This document shows, piece by piece, positions 24,822 through 33,515 of a stretch of 64,000 bases of DNA. This DNA comes from Salinirubellus litoreus (GTDB lineage: Archaea > Halobacteriota > Halobacteria > Halobacteriales > Haloarculaceae). A model generated the notes under the pieces. That model searched no databases. It was given only the letters and a program-made list of their open reading frames with translations, and was not told the DNA's origin. The stretch lies in contig NZ_CP147841.1 of the NCBI RefSeq assembly GCF_037335815.1, forward strand, positions 558,001 to 622,000, read 5' to 3'. A program made the translations under genes and the position numbers. Positions within the stretch are counted from its first letter, which is position 1; each line of letters opens with the position of its first letter.

Positions 24822-25481
24822 ATGAGGGACGCCGACGGACCGCCGACCGACCGGGAGTCGCCGGTCGGCGAACCGGTCATCCGTGGCGATCCGGACGTTG
24901 CCGGCGAGCACGCGGCCCGGTTCGACCCGGACGACCCCGAGAGCGTCGAGGCGGCCGCCCGGACGGTCAGGGCGTTCGCCGGCAGCTCCGCCGACGGGAC
25001 CGACAACGTCTACGTCCTCCAGGGGGCGGCCGCGTGTGCCGCGCTCGTCCGTGGCATCGGCTCGTACAAGGCGGCCGCCGAACGCGCCGACGAGGACGCG
25101 ACCGTCTCGTTCATCCGCAAGTGGGCGCGGGTCCACGACCTCCCGAGACCCATCCGGCGGTACGTCGCCACCGGCCGCATCGCCCCGACGGCGGCCAAGC
25201 ACATCGCCCGCTTAACCGGCGAGGCCCGCTACACGCTCGCGTGGGCCGCCCTCGACCACGGCCTCACCGTGCGGGAGATACGCGCCGTGGTCTCGCGGGT
25301 GAACAAGAACCAGACCGTCGAGGAGGCGCTGCTCGCCGAGGGGGTCAGGCTCGGCGAGATGCAGGTGCGACTCCCACCGGGGACCTACCGACGGCTCCGC
25401 CGGGCCGCCGCCGTCGAGGACGCCGAACCCGACGATCTGCTCGCCGACGCCGTCGACACGTACCTCGACAGCGAGGAGTGA
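24822..25481 (+). CDS. DUF7119 family haloarchaeal protein, putative nucleic-acid binding
   Basis: 219 residues starting MRDADGPPTDRESPVGEPVI. Sequence features match a conserved haloarchaeal family that I know as DUF7119: AAACAALVRGIGSYKAAAER (about 68-87), FIRKWARVHDLPRPIRRYVA (about 96-115), TGRIAPTAAKHIARLTGEAR (about 116-135), and TVREIRAVVSRVNKNQTVEE. The middle looks like helix-turn-helix DNA-binding elements of the ParB/KorB kind. The C-terminal part resembles a ribbon-helix-helix segment. No function has been assigned as far as I know. It lies just upstream of tRNA-Lys. Confidence 0.78.
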   Translation: MRDADGPPTDRESPVGEPVIRGDPDVAGEHAARFDPDDPESVEAAARTVRAFAGSSADGTDNVYVLQGAAACAALVRGIGSYKAAAERADEDATVSFIRKWARVHDLPRPIRRYVATGRIAPTAAKHIARLTGEARYTLAWAALDHGLTVREIRAVVSRVNKNQTVEEALLAEGVRLGEMQVRLPPGTYRRLRRAAAVEDAEPDDLLADAVDTYLDSEE

Positions 25482-25664
25482 CCGCCCAGACGAGGTGACC
25501 ATCGTGGGACTCGAGGCCCTACGACCGACAGCCCGCCGACGAATCTGCTCCGGGCGCACTCCTGGGGTCGATTCCGTGTAGGTGCCACTGCGCCGCGCTT
25601 GGGGGATGCACGCCCCAGGGACAGTCGTAAACGTTTACCCCGGACCGCTCTCACCTCCCGGTGA

Positions 25665-25738
<74 letters not shown>

Positions 25739-25990
25739 CTCCTGCGAGGAACAGCGAGGCCCGAGCGATGCGAGGGCCTCGTATGAACGGCGAACGCAGT
25801 GAGCCGTGAACGGACGTGACGAGCGGAGCGGCCCGGAGGGATTTCGAACCCTGCCGCGAGTGAGCGAAGGGAACGAAGCGGCTCCGGTTCAATATCCCTC
25901 TCGGCCCGCTTCTCGTGTGCGAGCGACGGCGAGCATCGAGAGCGAACGCCGACGGGATTTCGAACTCCGACGGGCCACGAGCGTGGCCGT
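25739..25990. other. Repeat-rich spacer downstream of tRNA-Lys
   Basis: No gene seen. It is built of GAGCGA/GAACGAAG-type short repeats common downstream of haloarchaeal genes, plus the tRNA-like fragments described above. Confidence 0.5.
25894..25910 (+). repeat. Copy of the tRNA-Lys 3' end (17 bp exact), att-like scar
   Basis: ATCCCTCTCGGCCCGCT repeats exactly the 3' end of tRNA-Lys (25724-25740). The preceding GGTTCAA also matches apart from one inserted T. Two T-arm-like sequences in the opposite orientation lie at 25835-25852 and about 25951-25968. Such duplications mark sites where a tRNA-targeting integrase acted, but only about 155 bp lie between the copies and no integrase is present. 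Confidence 0.6.
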
Positions 25991-27097
25991 CTATGCCGCA
26001 CTCGTCTCCGACCGATCACTCGCGGCTGTGGCCGCGAGGTCCCCTCCTTCGTTCGGCCCCCGTACCGCGACCATCACCTTCCCCGTGGCACGTCCCGCTT
26101 CCAGGTAGCGGATCGCCTCGGGAACGTCCGTCAGTTCGTACTCCCTGTCGATCACCGGGGTGATATCACCGGCCACGAGGCGCTCGCCGACGAACGCCAG
26201 GTCCTCCGGATTCGTCCGCAGCATCAGGTTCGTCAGCCGCTTCGTCCCGGTCATCGACAGCAGGGGACCGAAGACCACGGTTCGGACGAATCGGCTCGTG
26301 GGTCCGCCGACCATGACGTAGCGACCCTCCGGGCGCAGCGCGCGACGGTACGCCGAGAGCGAGTGCGAAGCCGCGGTGTCGACGATCAGGTCGTACGTCC
26401 GTCCGCTCTCGGTGGCGTCCTCCCGGGTGTAGTCGACGACGTGATCGGCCCCGAGCGAACGCACCAGCTCCACCTTCGCCGTACTGCACACGCCGGTCAC
26501 CTCGGCCCCGAACCAGTTCGCGAGCTGGACCGCGAACGTCCCCACGCCGCCCGACGCGCCGTTGACGAGGACCCGCTCTCCGGCCCGTATCCCGCCCTCG
26601 TCGCGGAGCGCCTGGAGGGCGGCGACCGCCGCGGTCGGGACGGCCGCCGCGTCCTCGAACGTGACGCCGGCCGGTTTCGACGCCAGCACGTCCTCGGGCG
26701 CGCAGACGTACTCGGCGAACGCGCCGAACCCGGACGTGGAGAGGTCGCCGAACACCTCGTCACCCGGCTCGAACCGCGTCACTGCCTCGCCGACGGCCTC
26801 GACCCGTCCGGCGACGTCGACGCCGAGGGGCCCCGATCTCGGCCGCGTGATCCCGCCGTAGATCAGCCGGACGAGGAACGGCGACCCCCGCATGAGATGT
26901 CGGTCACCCGCGTTCACCGAGGCCGCACGGACCGCGATCAGCACCTCGTCGGCCGCGGGGGTCGGCCGTTCGACCGTCGCGAGTTCGAGCACGTCGGGAC
27001 CTCCGTATCTCGAACGCACGATCGCCCGCATCGTCCCGTCGTTCCCTCCCGCTCCGAGGGCCGTCACCCCCGGATCCGTGGCTGTCGTCCCCGCCAT
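25991..27097 (-). CDS. NAD(P)-dependent quinone oxidoreductase-like MDR protein
   Basis: 368 residues of the medium-chain dehydrogenase/reductase superfamily, zinc-free quinone-oxidoreductase branch. The substrate domain begins MRAIVRSRYGGPDVLELATV (residue 23 on). The nucleotide-binding motif is VLVNGASGGVGTFAVQLANW (about 171-190). The catalytic zinc ligands of alcohol dehydrogenases are absent. The ATG at 27097 shares one base with the stop of the DUF4386 gene (TGATG), so I keep the longer start; an internal ATG at 27031 fits homologs better. It probably reduces quinones or enones with NAD(P)H. Confidence 0.85.
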   Translation of the reverse strand: MAGTTATDPGVTALGAGGNDGTMRAIVRSRYGGPDVLELATVERPTPAADEVLIAVRAASVNAGDRHLMRGSPFLVRLIYGGITRPRSGPLGVDVAGRVEAVGEAVTRFEPGDEVFGDLSTSGFGAFAEYVCAPEDVLASKPAGVTFEDAAAVPTAAVAALQALRDEGGIRAGERVLVNGASGGVGTFAVQLANWFGAEVTGVCSTAKVELVRSLGADHVVDYTREDATESGRTYDLIVDTAASHSLSAYRRALRPEGRYVMVGGPTSRFVRTVVFGPLLSMTGTKRLTNLMLRTNPEDLAFVGERLVAGDITPVIDREYELTDVPEAIRYLEAGRATGKVMVAVRGPNEGGDLAATAASDRSETSAA

Positions 27098-27930
27098 CAG
27101 TCGGTCACCCCCGTCGTCGCCGGCCGGCCCCGCACACCGCGCACGAGGAGGTAGAGCGCCAGCGAGACCTCGCCGACCACGGCCGTCAGGAGGACGATCG
27201 AGGTGGCGATCGGTTCGTAGCCGGGGAGCAGGAAGAACGTCAGGCTCTCGATCAGGTACCCGACGGCCGCGACGACCACCAGGACGCCCAGCACCGCCGG
27301 GAAGAGGTCGGAGCGGTAGAGCAGGTAGCCGAGGACGAGGAGGTGGAGCCCGAAGAAGACGCCGGCGACGAGATACCCGTAGCCGTGTGCGTCGAGGAAG
27401 AACAGCGCCAGCGCCTGTAGCTGGACCGGCTCGAAGGCGGTCAGGTACTCGCCCTCGGTCAGGAGCAGCAGGGCCGCGTACTGGTTGAGCAGGTTGAGGC
27501 TCGCGATCGCGGGGTGTGCGATCAGCCGCAGCGTCGCGGCGATCAGCGCGAGCGTCCGGTTCACCGGCCGCAGGAGGGCGTAGAGCAGTACGGCCACGAC
27601 CGCGTCGGCCGAGAACGCGACCAGGTCGCTCACGATCCCGAGACGGAACAGCCCCTCCGAGGCCAGGATGTTGGCGGCCGTCGCGGCGGCGTCCCCGGGA
27701 ACGAGGAGGGTAGCACGGACGTATCCCTCGCTGAACCCGGCGGTGACGATGATGACGAGGTAGAGCAGCCCCGCGATCCTCGCCGTCCGCCTGTTCGCCC
27801 CGAGTCCCGTCCGTGAATCACTCGACTCGAGGACCGAACCTCCGGCGGCCGTCGCCCCGGCAGGCGTCGTCCCGGCGGGCGTGCCCGCCAGGGGTCGACT
27901 CTCGCCGGCGTATTCGTTACTATCGTCCAT
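27097..27930 (-). CDS. DUF4386 family membrane protein
   Basis: 277 residues. A 45-residue Ala/Thr/Gly-rich N-terminal tail precedes six or seven hydrophobic helices. The first helix region RRTARIAGLLYLVIIVTAGF is the typical DUF4386 beginning, and the loop VRATLLVPGDAAATAANILA (about 70-89) is a family hallmark. These proteins are widespread in bacteria and archaea and have no known function. It is coupled by a TGATG overlap to the downstream MDR oxidoreductase. Confidence 0.82.
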   Translation of the reverse strand: MDDSNEYAGESRPLAGTPAGTTPAGATAAGGSVLESSDSRTGLGANRRTARIAGLLYLVIIVTAGFSEGYVRATLLVPGDAAATAANILASEGLFRLGIVSDLVAFSADAVVAVLLYALLRPVNRTLALIAATLRLIAHPAIASLNLLNQYAALLLLTEGEYLTAFEPVQLQALALFFLDAHGYGYLVAGVFFGLHLLVLGYLLYRSDLFPAVLGVLVVVAAVGYLIESLTFFLLPGYEPIATSIVLLTAVVGEVSLALYLLVRGVRGRPATTGVTD

Positions 27931-28166
27931 GATAATACTGGCCGTATTTCTGGACGTCAGCGGAGATAACCCTTCGCGTCGCGCCCGGATACGTCCGGAT
28001 ACGGGCGATCACGGGGGCGCTCCGGCGGGTCCCTGCATCCGAAACCGAACCGGCCGCCCGTCTATCGGAACGGCAGCGAGTGTGCCCGCGGAGAGCCGTC
28101 GCCGGTTCGATCGTCGTGCCGTCCTCTCGTCGACACTATCAAGCCGCCACCTTCCGAGCCGGTGGT

Positions 28167-29300
28167 ATGGGAACGAACGACGGCGAGGCGGTCGCGATGG
28201 CGCGCGACCTCGCCGAGGGGATCGCGGACCGGGCCGCCGAGGCCGACCGCGAGGGCAGTCTCCCGGAAGCGGACGTGCGGGCGCTCGCCGAGAGCGGCTA
28301 CCTCGGGCTCACGGTCCCCCGAGAGTACGGCGGCCGGGGGGCGTCGATGCGCAAGACGGTCGCGGCCCACCTCGAACTCTCGAAGGCGAGCGCCTCGACC
28401 GGGCTCGTGGCCGCGATGAACCTCCACCTGGTCGGGACCGAGCGCGAACATCGGGTCTGGTCGGAGGCGCATCGAGAGGAACTGTTCCGGGCCGCCGCGG
28501 ACGGCGCGCTGCTGAACTCCGTCGCGAGCGAGCCCGCACTCGGGAGTCCCTCGCACGGACAGGTCTACGAGACGACCGCCGAACCGACCGGCGACGGCCT
28601 CCGGATCGACGGGCACAAGACCTGGATCACCGGCGGGAGACACCTCACGCACCTGCTCGTCCGGCTCGACCTCGGCGGGGAGCCCGCACAGGTCCTCGTC
28701 GAGGGCGACCGCGACGGGCTCCGATGGGACGAGACGTGGGGCGACGCTCTGAGCCTGCGCGCGAGCGACAGTCACGACCTCCACCTGGAGGACGTCGTCG
28801 TCCCCGAGGGAAACGTCCTGATCCGCGGTGAGGGCCCCGACACCGACCGCGGCTGGTTCCTCGCCCTGGTCGGGGCGACCTACCTCGGGACGGCGCTCGC
28901 GGCCCGGGACGCGCTCGTCGAGTACGCGAACGAGCGGACCCCGACGGCGCTGGACGAGCCGATCGCCACCCTCCCGAAGATCAGGCGGCAGGTCGGCGAC
29001 CTCGACTCGCGGCTTCGGGCCGCCGAGTCGTTCCTCCTCGCCGCGGCGGAAGGCTGGCCCGGCGATCCGGAACGGAACGGGGAGCAGGTCCCCCGGATCG
29101 TGGCGGCCAAGGAGTTCGCGACGAACACCGCCATCGACGCCGCCGGCGAGGCCCTCCGGATCGCCGGCGGGGCCGGCATCTCCCCGTCGCTCCCCTTCGA
29201 GCGGTACTTCCGGGACGTCCAGGCCGGCCCGATGCACCCGCCCTCGGGCGAGGAGGCCCTGGAGCAGGTCGGCGGCGACGCACTCGAAATCGACGACTGA
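28167..29300 (+). CDS. Acyl-CoA dehydrogenase family protein
   Basis: 377 residues from ATG 28167, which lies 27 nt after an ACTATCAAG box. The N-terminal helical domain includes DVRALAESGYLGLTVPREYG (about 34-53). The middle beta domain has the FAD/substrate segment VYETTAEPTGDGLRIDGHKT and WITGGRHLTHLLVRLD (about 133-167). The C-terminal helical domain ends with RIAGGAGISPSLPFERYFRD and VQAGPMHPPSGEEALEQVGG. The C-terminal GPMHPPSGEEAL replaces the usual base-bearing segment, placing it in the less specific SfnB/DszC-like part of the family. Substrate unknown. Confidence 0.85.
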   Translation: MGTNDGEAVAMARDLAEGIADRAAEADREGSLPEADVRALAESGYLGLTVPREYGGRGASMRKTVAAHLELSKASASTGLVAAMNLHLVGTEREHRVWSEAHREELFRAAADGALLNSVASEPALGSPSHGQVYETTAEPTGDGLRIDGHKTWITGGRHLTHLLVRLDLGGEPAQVLVEGDRDGLRWDETWGDALSLRASDSHDLHLEDVVVPEGNVLIRGEGPDTDRGWFLALVGATYLGTALAARDALVEYANERTPTALDEPIATLPKIRRQVGDLDSRLRAAESFLLAAAEGWPGDPERNGEQVPRIVAAKEFATNTAIDAAGEALRIAGGAGISPSLPFERYFRDVQAGPMHPPSGEEALEQVGGDALEIDD

Positions 29301-29400
29301 TAGGGGTTATAGTAGCCGGCCGGAGGATTCGGCTCGCTGATACGGGTCGGGCGGCGTGGCCCTGGAACGAGACGGTACGAGTAACGACGATAACCCCTAT
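29300..29400. repeat. Inverted repeat, 11-bp arms about 80 bp apart
   Basis: ATAGGGGTTAT at 29300-29310 is the exact reverse complement of ATAACCCCTAT at 29390-29400. The left arm begins on the last base of the acyl-CoA dehydrogenase stop codon. The arms are A/T-richer than their surroundings. It may be a regulator binding pair or a long-range RNA stem at the 3' end of the gene. Confidence 0.45.
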
Positions 29401-29544
29401 GATTCCCCGGAGTGGCGACGCCGGAATCGAGACGCCCCCGGCGGCGACCCCGAGGTCCCGACGAGGGGAAGCCTTGTTCACAGCTCGATTCGAGGCCAAA
29501 TTTTATATAGGATTTATTATTGACGGGAGGTAACTACGACGTGG

Positions 29545-29913
29545 ATGAGCAACGTCGAGGGGGGGTTGACGGGGGGAGTCCGCGCCGCCATCCGGGAGGA
29601 GCGGCTCGGAGCCGTGCGAACGAGGCTCTGGATCGTGGTGTTCGTGTTCTTCTGCGTCGGAGACCTGGTGACCACGCACGTCGGGCTCTCGATGCGCGGC
29701 GTCGTCGAGGCCGGGCCGGTGGTCGCGCCGCTGCTTCGGGAACACGGGCTGGGCGCCATGCTCGGATTGAAGGGCGCGACCGTCGGGGGGGCCTACGGGG
29801 TCGCCAGGCTCGCACCCGACCCACAGTCCATCGGTGTCCCGCTCGGACTGGCCCTGGTCGGCGTGCTCGTGACCGGGTGGAACCTGATCGTGCTCGGTCT
29901 CAGCGTGTTCTGA
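29545..29913 (+). CDS. Small membrane protein (DUF5658-like)
   Basis: 122 residues with three to four helices: LWIVVFVFFCVGDLVTTHVG (about 28-47), the region around VAPLLREHGLGAMLGLKGAT, and the C-terminal VPLGLALVGVLVTGWNLIVL. The GDLVTTHVGL...EAGPVV pattern is like that of DUF5658-type membrane proteins, which keep a D-x-x-T-T motif in helix 1. Function unknown. TATA-like TTTTATATAG at 29501-29510 and a GGGAGGT element at 29525-29531, about 14 nt before the ATG, lie upstream. Confidence 0.7.
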   Translation: MSNVEGGLTGGVRAAIREERLGAVRTRLWIVVFVFFCVGDLVTTHVGLSMRGVVEAGPVVAPLLREHGLGAMLGLKGATVGGAYGVARLAPDPQSIGVPLGLALVGVLVTGWNLIVLGLSVF

Positions 29914-30002
29914 TCGGGGGCACCGCAAGTATCGTCGATACCGTCGATACCGATAGAGGCGCTACCGTCGCCGGTCGAGTAGGGAGCGCCGACGGTCGCG
30001 GA

Positions 30003-31016
30003 TCAGAACGGGTCCGGGCCGCGGGCGTGGTCCGGTATCTCGCCCCGGTAGGCCGAACGCAGGGCCACCCCGTCCAGATTGACCGTCGTCTCCGGGATAC
30101 GGCCCTCGTAGACGGTCCGGACGTTCTCGGCCGCGCCGCGGTCCTTCGCGGGCACGGACTTCAGCGTCGAGCCGGCGCTGTGTGGCGTCACGACGACGTT
30201 CTCGAGGTCGAACAGCGGGTCGTCCTCGGGGGCCGGTTCCTCGGGAAACACGTCGATACCGGCACCGTGTATCGTCCCCGAAGCGAGAGCCGAGACGAGG
30301 GCGTCGTGGTCGACGAGGCCGCCGCGCGCGGTGTTGACGAGGATGCCGTCCTCGCCGAGCGCCCGGAGTTCGGCCCCGCCGACGACAGCCCGCGTCTCGT
30401 CGGTCAGCGGCGCGTGGAGACAGACCACGTCAGCGATCCCGAACAGCTCGGAAACGCTCCCGACGGCCTCGACACTCCCGGGAAGCTCCTCTGACGTCTT
30501 GTAGGGGTCGTACGCGATCGGACGCATTCCGAACCCGGCCGCGAGCCGCGTCACCAGGCTCCCGACGTCACCACAGCCGAACACGCCCAGCGTATCGCCC
30601 TCCAGTTCGGGCGCGAGGTAGCCGTGTTTCTCCCAGACGCCCTCCCGGACGTCCGCATCGGCGATGCGGAGCCCCTTGCGGATCGCGAGGACGAACGCGA
30701 GCGTGTGCTCGGCGACGGCCCGTGTGTTCGCCCCGCGGACGTTACAGACGAGGACGCCGAGATCCGTCGCCGCGTCGACGTCGACGGGGTCGAGTCCGAC
30801 GCCCGACTGGGTGACCAGCTTCAGGTTCGTTGCCCGTTCGAGCCGCTCGCGGGGGAGCGACAGCGACTTCACGACGATCGCGTCGAAGCGGTCGATGTCG
30901 GCGTCGAGCGCCGCCCCGTCGGCGTACTCGGTCGTCACGGTGACCTCGGCGAAGTCGTCGAGCACCTCGTGGGCGGCCTCCTGCAGCGGCCGGGGCGTGA
31001 GCACGTTCCACGTCAT
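30003..31016 (-). CDS. D-2-hydroxyacid dehydrogenase family protein
   Basis: 337 residues. The dinucleotide motif GVFGCGDVGSLVTRLAAGFG (about 144-163) precedes the catalytic Arg of LVNTARGGLVD (about 233-243), the Glu of GIDVFPEEPAP and the His of VVTPHSAGST. Tandem SLSLPRERLERATNLKLVTQ is typical of phosphoglycerate-dehydrogenase-like enzymes. Oxidation of a 2-hydroxyacid with NAD(P) is expected; the substrate is unclear. An AAAGATAG box about 30 nt upstream supports the ATG at 31016 and a leaderless mRNA. It is not linked to serine genes here. Confidence 0.85.
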   Translation of the reverse strand: MTWNVLTPRPLQEAAHEVLDDFAEVTVTTEYADGAALDADIDRFDAIVVKSLSLPRERLERATNLKLVTQSGVGLDPVDVDAATDLGVLVCNVRGANTRAVAEHTLAFVLAIRKGLRIADADVREGVWEKHGYLAPELEGDTLGVFGCGDVGSLVTRLAAGFGMRPIAYDPYKTSEELPGSVEAVGSVSELFGIADVVCLHAPLTDETRAVVGGAELRALGEDGILVNTARGGLVDHDALVSALASGTIHGAGIDVFPEEPAPEDDPLFDLENVVVTPHSAGSTLKSVPAKDRGAAENVRTVYEGRIPETTVNLDGVALRSAYRGEIPDHARGPDPF

Positions 31017-31181
31017 GCTCCCTCACGGGTACCCCCCGACAACTATCTTTCCCCGATCGATCGCCGACGCCCCGCGGCGAGGGTCCGGGTGACGCCGACG
31101 AGTCGGAACTCCCGGGAACTTCCGACTTCGACCCCGTGCCCGACGGACCGAACGAACCCCAAGGCTCGAACGAACGGGGGT

Positions 31182-31667
31182 CTAGTCCTCGTCCCTGCGG
31201 AGCCACTCCTCGAGCGTGAATCCCTCGTACTCGGTCGTCCCCACGAGCCGCCACTCGGCCTCGTCGAACTCGGGGTAGAAACTGTCGGCCTCGTAGCGCC
31301 CCGGGACCCGGCTAAGGTACATCCGGTCGAGGTGCGGCTGGAACAGACGGTAGACTTCCGCGCCGCCGAGGACGTACCCCACCTCCGCGCCGAGTGTCGC
31401 AAGCACCTCGATGGCTTCCTCGACGCTCGCGGCGTGGTGGGCCGTCGGGACATCGAACTCCCGTTCGGACCGGCTCATGACGACCTGCGCGGAGCCGGGG
31501 AGGTCGTCGAGCATCGACTCGAACGTCCGTCGCCCGAGGACGACCGGGGAGCCCGAGACGCGCTCGCGGTACTGCTTCCGGTCCGCCTTCAGGGAGTCCC
31601 ACGGGAGCTCGCCGTCCTTCCCGATGGCGCGGTTCTCCGCGACCGCCGCGACCGAGGCCAGTTCCAT
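31182..31667 (-). CDS. folA: Dihydrofolate reductase
   Basis: 161 residues from ATG 31667. The substrate strand is ASVAAVAENRAIGKDGELPW (about 3-22), where the Trp-containing loop closes on NADPH. PVVLGRRTFESML (about 42-54) is the conserved cofactor segment. VGYVLGGAEVYRLFQPHLDR (about 93-112) is the second nucleotide contact. The enzyme reduces dihydrofolate to tetrahydrofolate. A GAATAAATC box centred about 28 nt upstream of 31667 fixes this start rather than the GTG nine bases earlier. Confidence 0.92.
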   Translation of the reverse strand: MELASVAAVAENRAIGKDGELPWDSLKADRKQYRERVSGSPVVLGRRTFESMLDDLPGSAQVVMSRSEREFDVPTAHHAASVEEAIEVLATLGAEVGYVLGGAEVYRLFQPHLDRMYLSRVPGRYEADSFYPEFDEAEWRLVGTTEYEGFTLEEWLRRDED

Positions 31668-31775
31668 ACCCCACACCTGGATCCCGGACGGAATAAATCG
31701 GTGAGAAGCGGCGAGGGAGAACGGACCGCGGACGGCCGGACGGTCCGCAGGTCGGTACGGACGGGGGCGTCCGGA

Positions 31776-32846
31776 TCAGCCCCGCACGGGGAGGTACGCG
31801 AAGACGATGACGAACATCGCGGCCAGACCCGAGAGGATGGTGACTCCCCAGAGGCCGTTCTGTCGCTCCGTGAAGTAGTCCTGGCGGCCGAGGTCCTCCT
31901 GGTATCCCACGACCTCCTGGGAGAGGATCACCGAGTCGCCCTGGAAGTGGACGACGCGCTGCTGGCCGTTCAGCGTCACGTTGGCTCCCTCGCTGAGCTC
32001 GATGGTGTTCGTCTGCGGACCGGTCCACTCGAGGACGATACCCGTCGCAGTCACGTTCGCCACGGTCGTCTCGTTGTTCCGGAAGGTCAGCGAGTCACCC
32101 TCCTGGATCTGACCCACGTCGGGGGCGGGGAGATACTCGCCGAGGAGCCGGGTGGTGCCGTTGGACGCGAAGACGACGTACCGCTGGCCGTCGTCGCGGG
32201 TGACGGTCCGGTTCTCGACGGCCGGATCGGCCGAGAGCCGCTGGCTCACGTTGAACTGCTGGACCATCCGGAACGAGCTCGGATCGGTCTCGTTCGGGGT
32301 CAGCACCCGGTAGTCGTCACCCCACTCCAGTCGGACCTCCTCGGCCGTGACCTCCGTGACGGTGGTCGCGTTCCCCCGGTAGACGAACGTATCGTTGGAC
32401 GCGAACGTGGCCGTCGCGTTCCCGTCCCGCACCAGCGAGAAGTTCGACGGGGACTCGACGTCCGGGATGGAGACGGTCGTCTCGCTCCCGTTGAACTGCA
32501 CGGTGTCGCCCTCGGCGAGGGTCGCCGCGTAGTAGGCCTCCTGGTCTGAGAACGACAGCCGGACCGGGGAGACCGTGGTGTTGTTCGCGACGGTCGCCGT
32601 GAACTGCGCCGATTCGTTGGTCCACATGAGGGTGCCGCTGGGCGCGCCCTCGCCCCCGCTCGCGTTGCCGGCACTCAGGTTGCCCACGACGTACTCGCGC
32701 TCATCGACGGTGAACGTATCGCCCTGTCCGTAGGACTGGCCCGCCACGTCGATGGCGGGCTCCTCGGCGACGGCGATGACGGAGTACGCGCTCGCCCCCA
32801 TGAGGAGGAAGAACGCGAAGTATATCGCCGCGACTCGTCGTTGCAT
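31776..32846 (-). CDS. Secreted, membrane-anchored protein rich in N-glycosylation sequons
   Basis: 356 residues from the ATG at 32846, which a GGTATAGTC box centred 27 nt upstream supports. An N-terminal signal or anchor (AAIYFAFFLLMGASAYSVIA) is followed by an extracellular beta-rich region with repeated YVVGNL / YRVL / YVVFAS-like strands. A C-terminal transmembrane helix (GVTILSGLAAMFVIVFAYLP) comes before a short basic tail. I count about fifteen N-x-S/T sequons, which is dense. No enzyme motif is visible. It is probably a cell-surface glycoprotein of unknown role. Confidence 0.75.
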   Translation of the reverse strand: MQRRVAAIYFAFFLLMGASAYSVIAVAEEPAIDVAGQSYGQGDTFTVDEREYVVGNLSAGNASGGEGAPSGTLMWTNESAQFTATVANNTTVSPVRLSFSDQEAYYAATLAEGDTVQFNGSETTVSIPDVESPSNFSLVRDGNATATFASNDTFVYRGNATTVTEVTAEEVRLEWGDDYRVLTPNETDPSSFRMVQQFNVSQRLSADPAVENRTVTRDDGQRYVVFASNGTTRLLGEYLPAPDVGQIQEGDSLTFRNNETTVANVTATGIVLEWTGPQTNTIELSEGANVTLNGQQRVVHFQGDSVILSQEVVGYQEDLGRQDYFTERQNGLWGVTILSGLAAMFVIVFAYLPVRG

Positions 32847-33110
32847 AGTCGGGACCATGGAATCGCCGGGTATAGTCGTTACTTTTCACGCTCCCGCGAG
32901 GCCTCCGTGTCCCCGACGTGATCGCCCCGTGAACGACCGCCTCTCGGCCCGGCGACCGGTCGAGCGGTGATCGGAATCATGAACGGGGTTGGTCGGGCTC
33001 GCCCGCCGTCGTGAGCTCGGCGAGGACATCGTGTTCGATAGCGTCCGCTCGCTCTCGTCGAGCGAGTGCCCGTGAAGCGTGACACCGTGGTCGTTTGAAA
33101 ACGGTGATAG

Positions 33111-33462
33111 CTAGCACATCCCGTCGGCCACCTCGAACGACAGTTCGTCGGAGCGGTGGGTACTCGTCGTGTTCCAGACGGTATTCGGCTGAAACGTCTC
33201 GATGACCCCCACATAGGAGAGCTGCGAAGCTTCCGAACGATCCAGCCGTATGCAATCCGGAGACGCTCCCGGTGGCGACATCCTTCGCTGTTCGAACCCG
33301 TCCGATGCGGACGCGCTCGTTCTCGGCGTCGTACACTCCGCTGGACCGGATGGCTCGGAGCGTCTCCTCCGGGCCTCGTCGAGGAACATCTCCAGTTTAC
33401 GGTCGAGACCGGCCGTGTCGCAGTCGGCCTCGCTCGTGACTCGCGTCGGGGCACGGCCGTTT
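33111..33462 (-). pseudogene. Probable broken gene read in successive frames
   Basis: Three stretches that look coding follow one another on the minus strand but in different frames. The first holds EADCDTAGLDRKLEMFLDEA (about 33360-33430). The second holds EETLRAIRSSGVYDAENERV and RIGRVRTAKDVATGSVSG (about 33250-33360). The third holds SQLSYVGVIETFQPNTVW and ends EVADGMC at the TAG at 33111. Codon use is good in each. No intact start is present in the first frame. This suggests one ancestral protein of about 110 residues with two frameshifts. I do not recognise the family. Confidence 0.35.
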
Positions 33463-33515
33463 CACAGTTTGTTCCGGTACGAAAGAATTTGAATTAACTA
33501 CCCCTACTCAAACCG

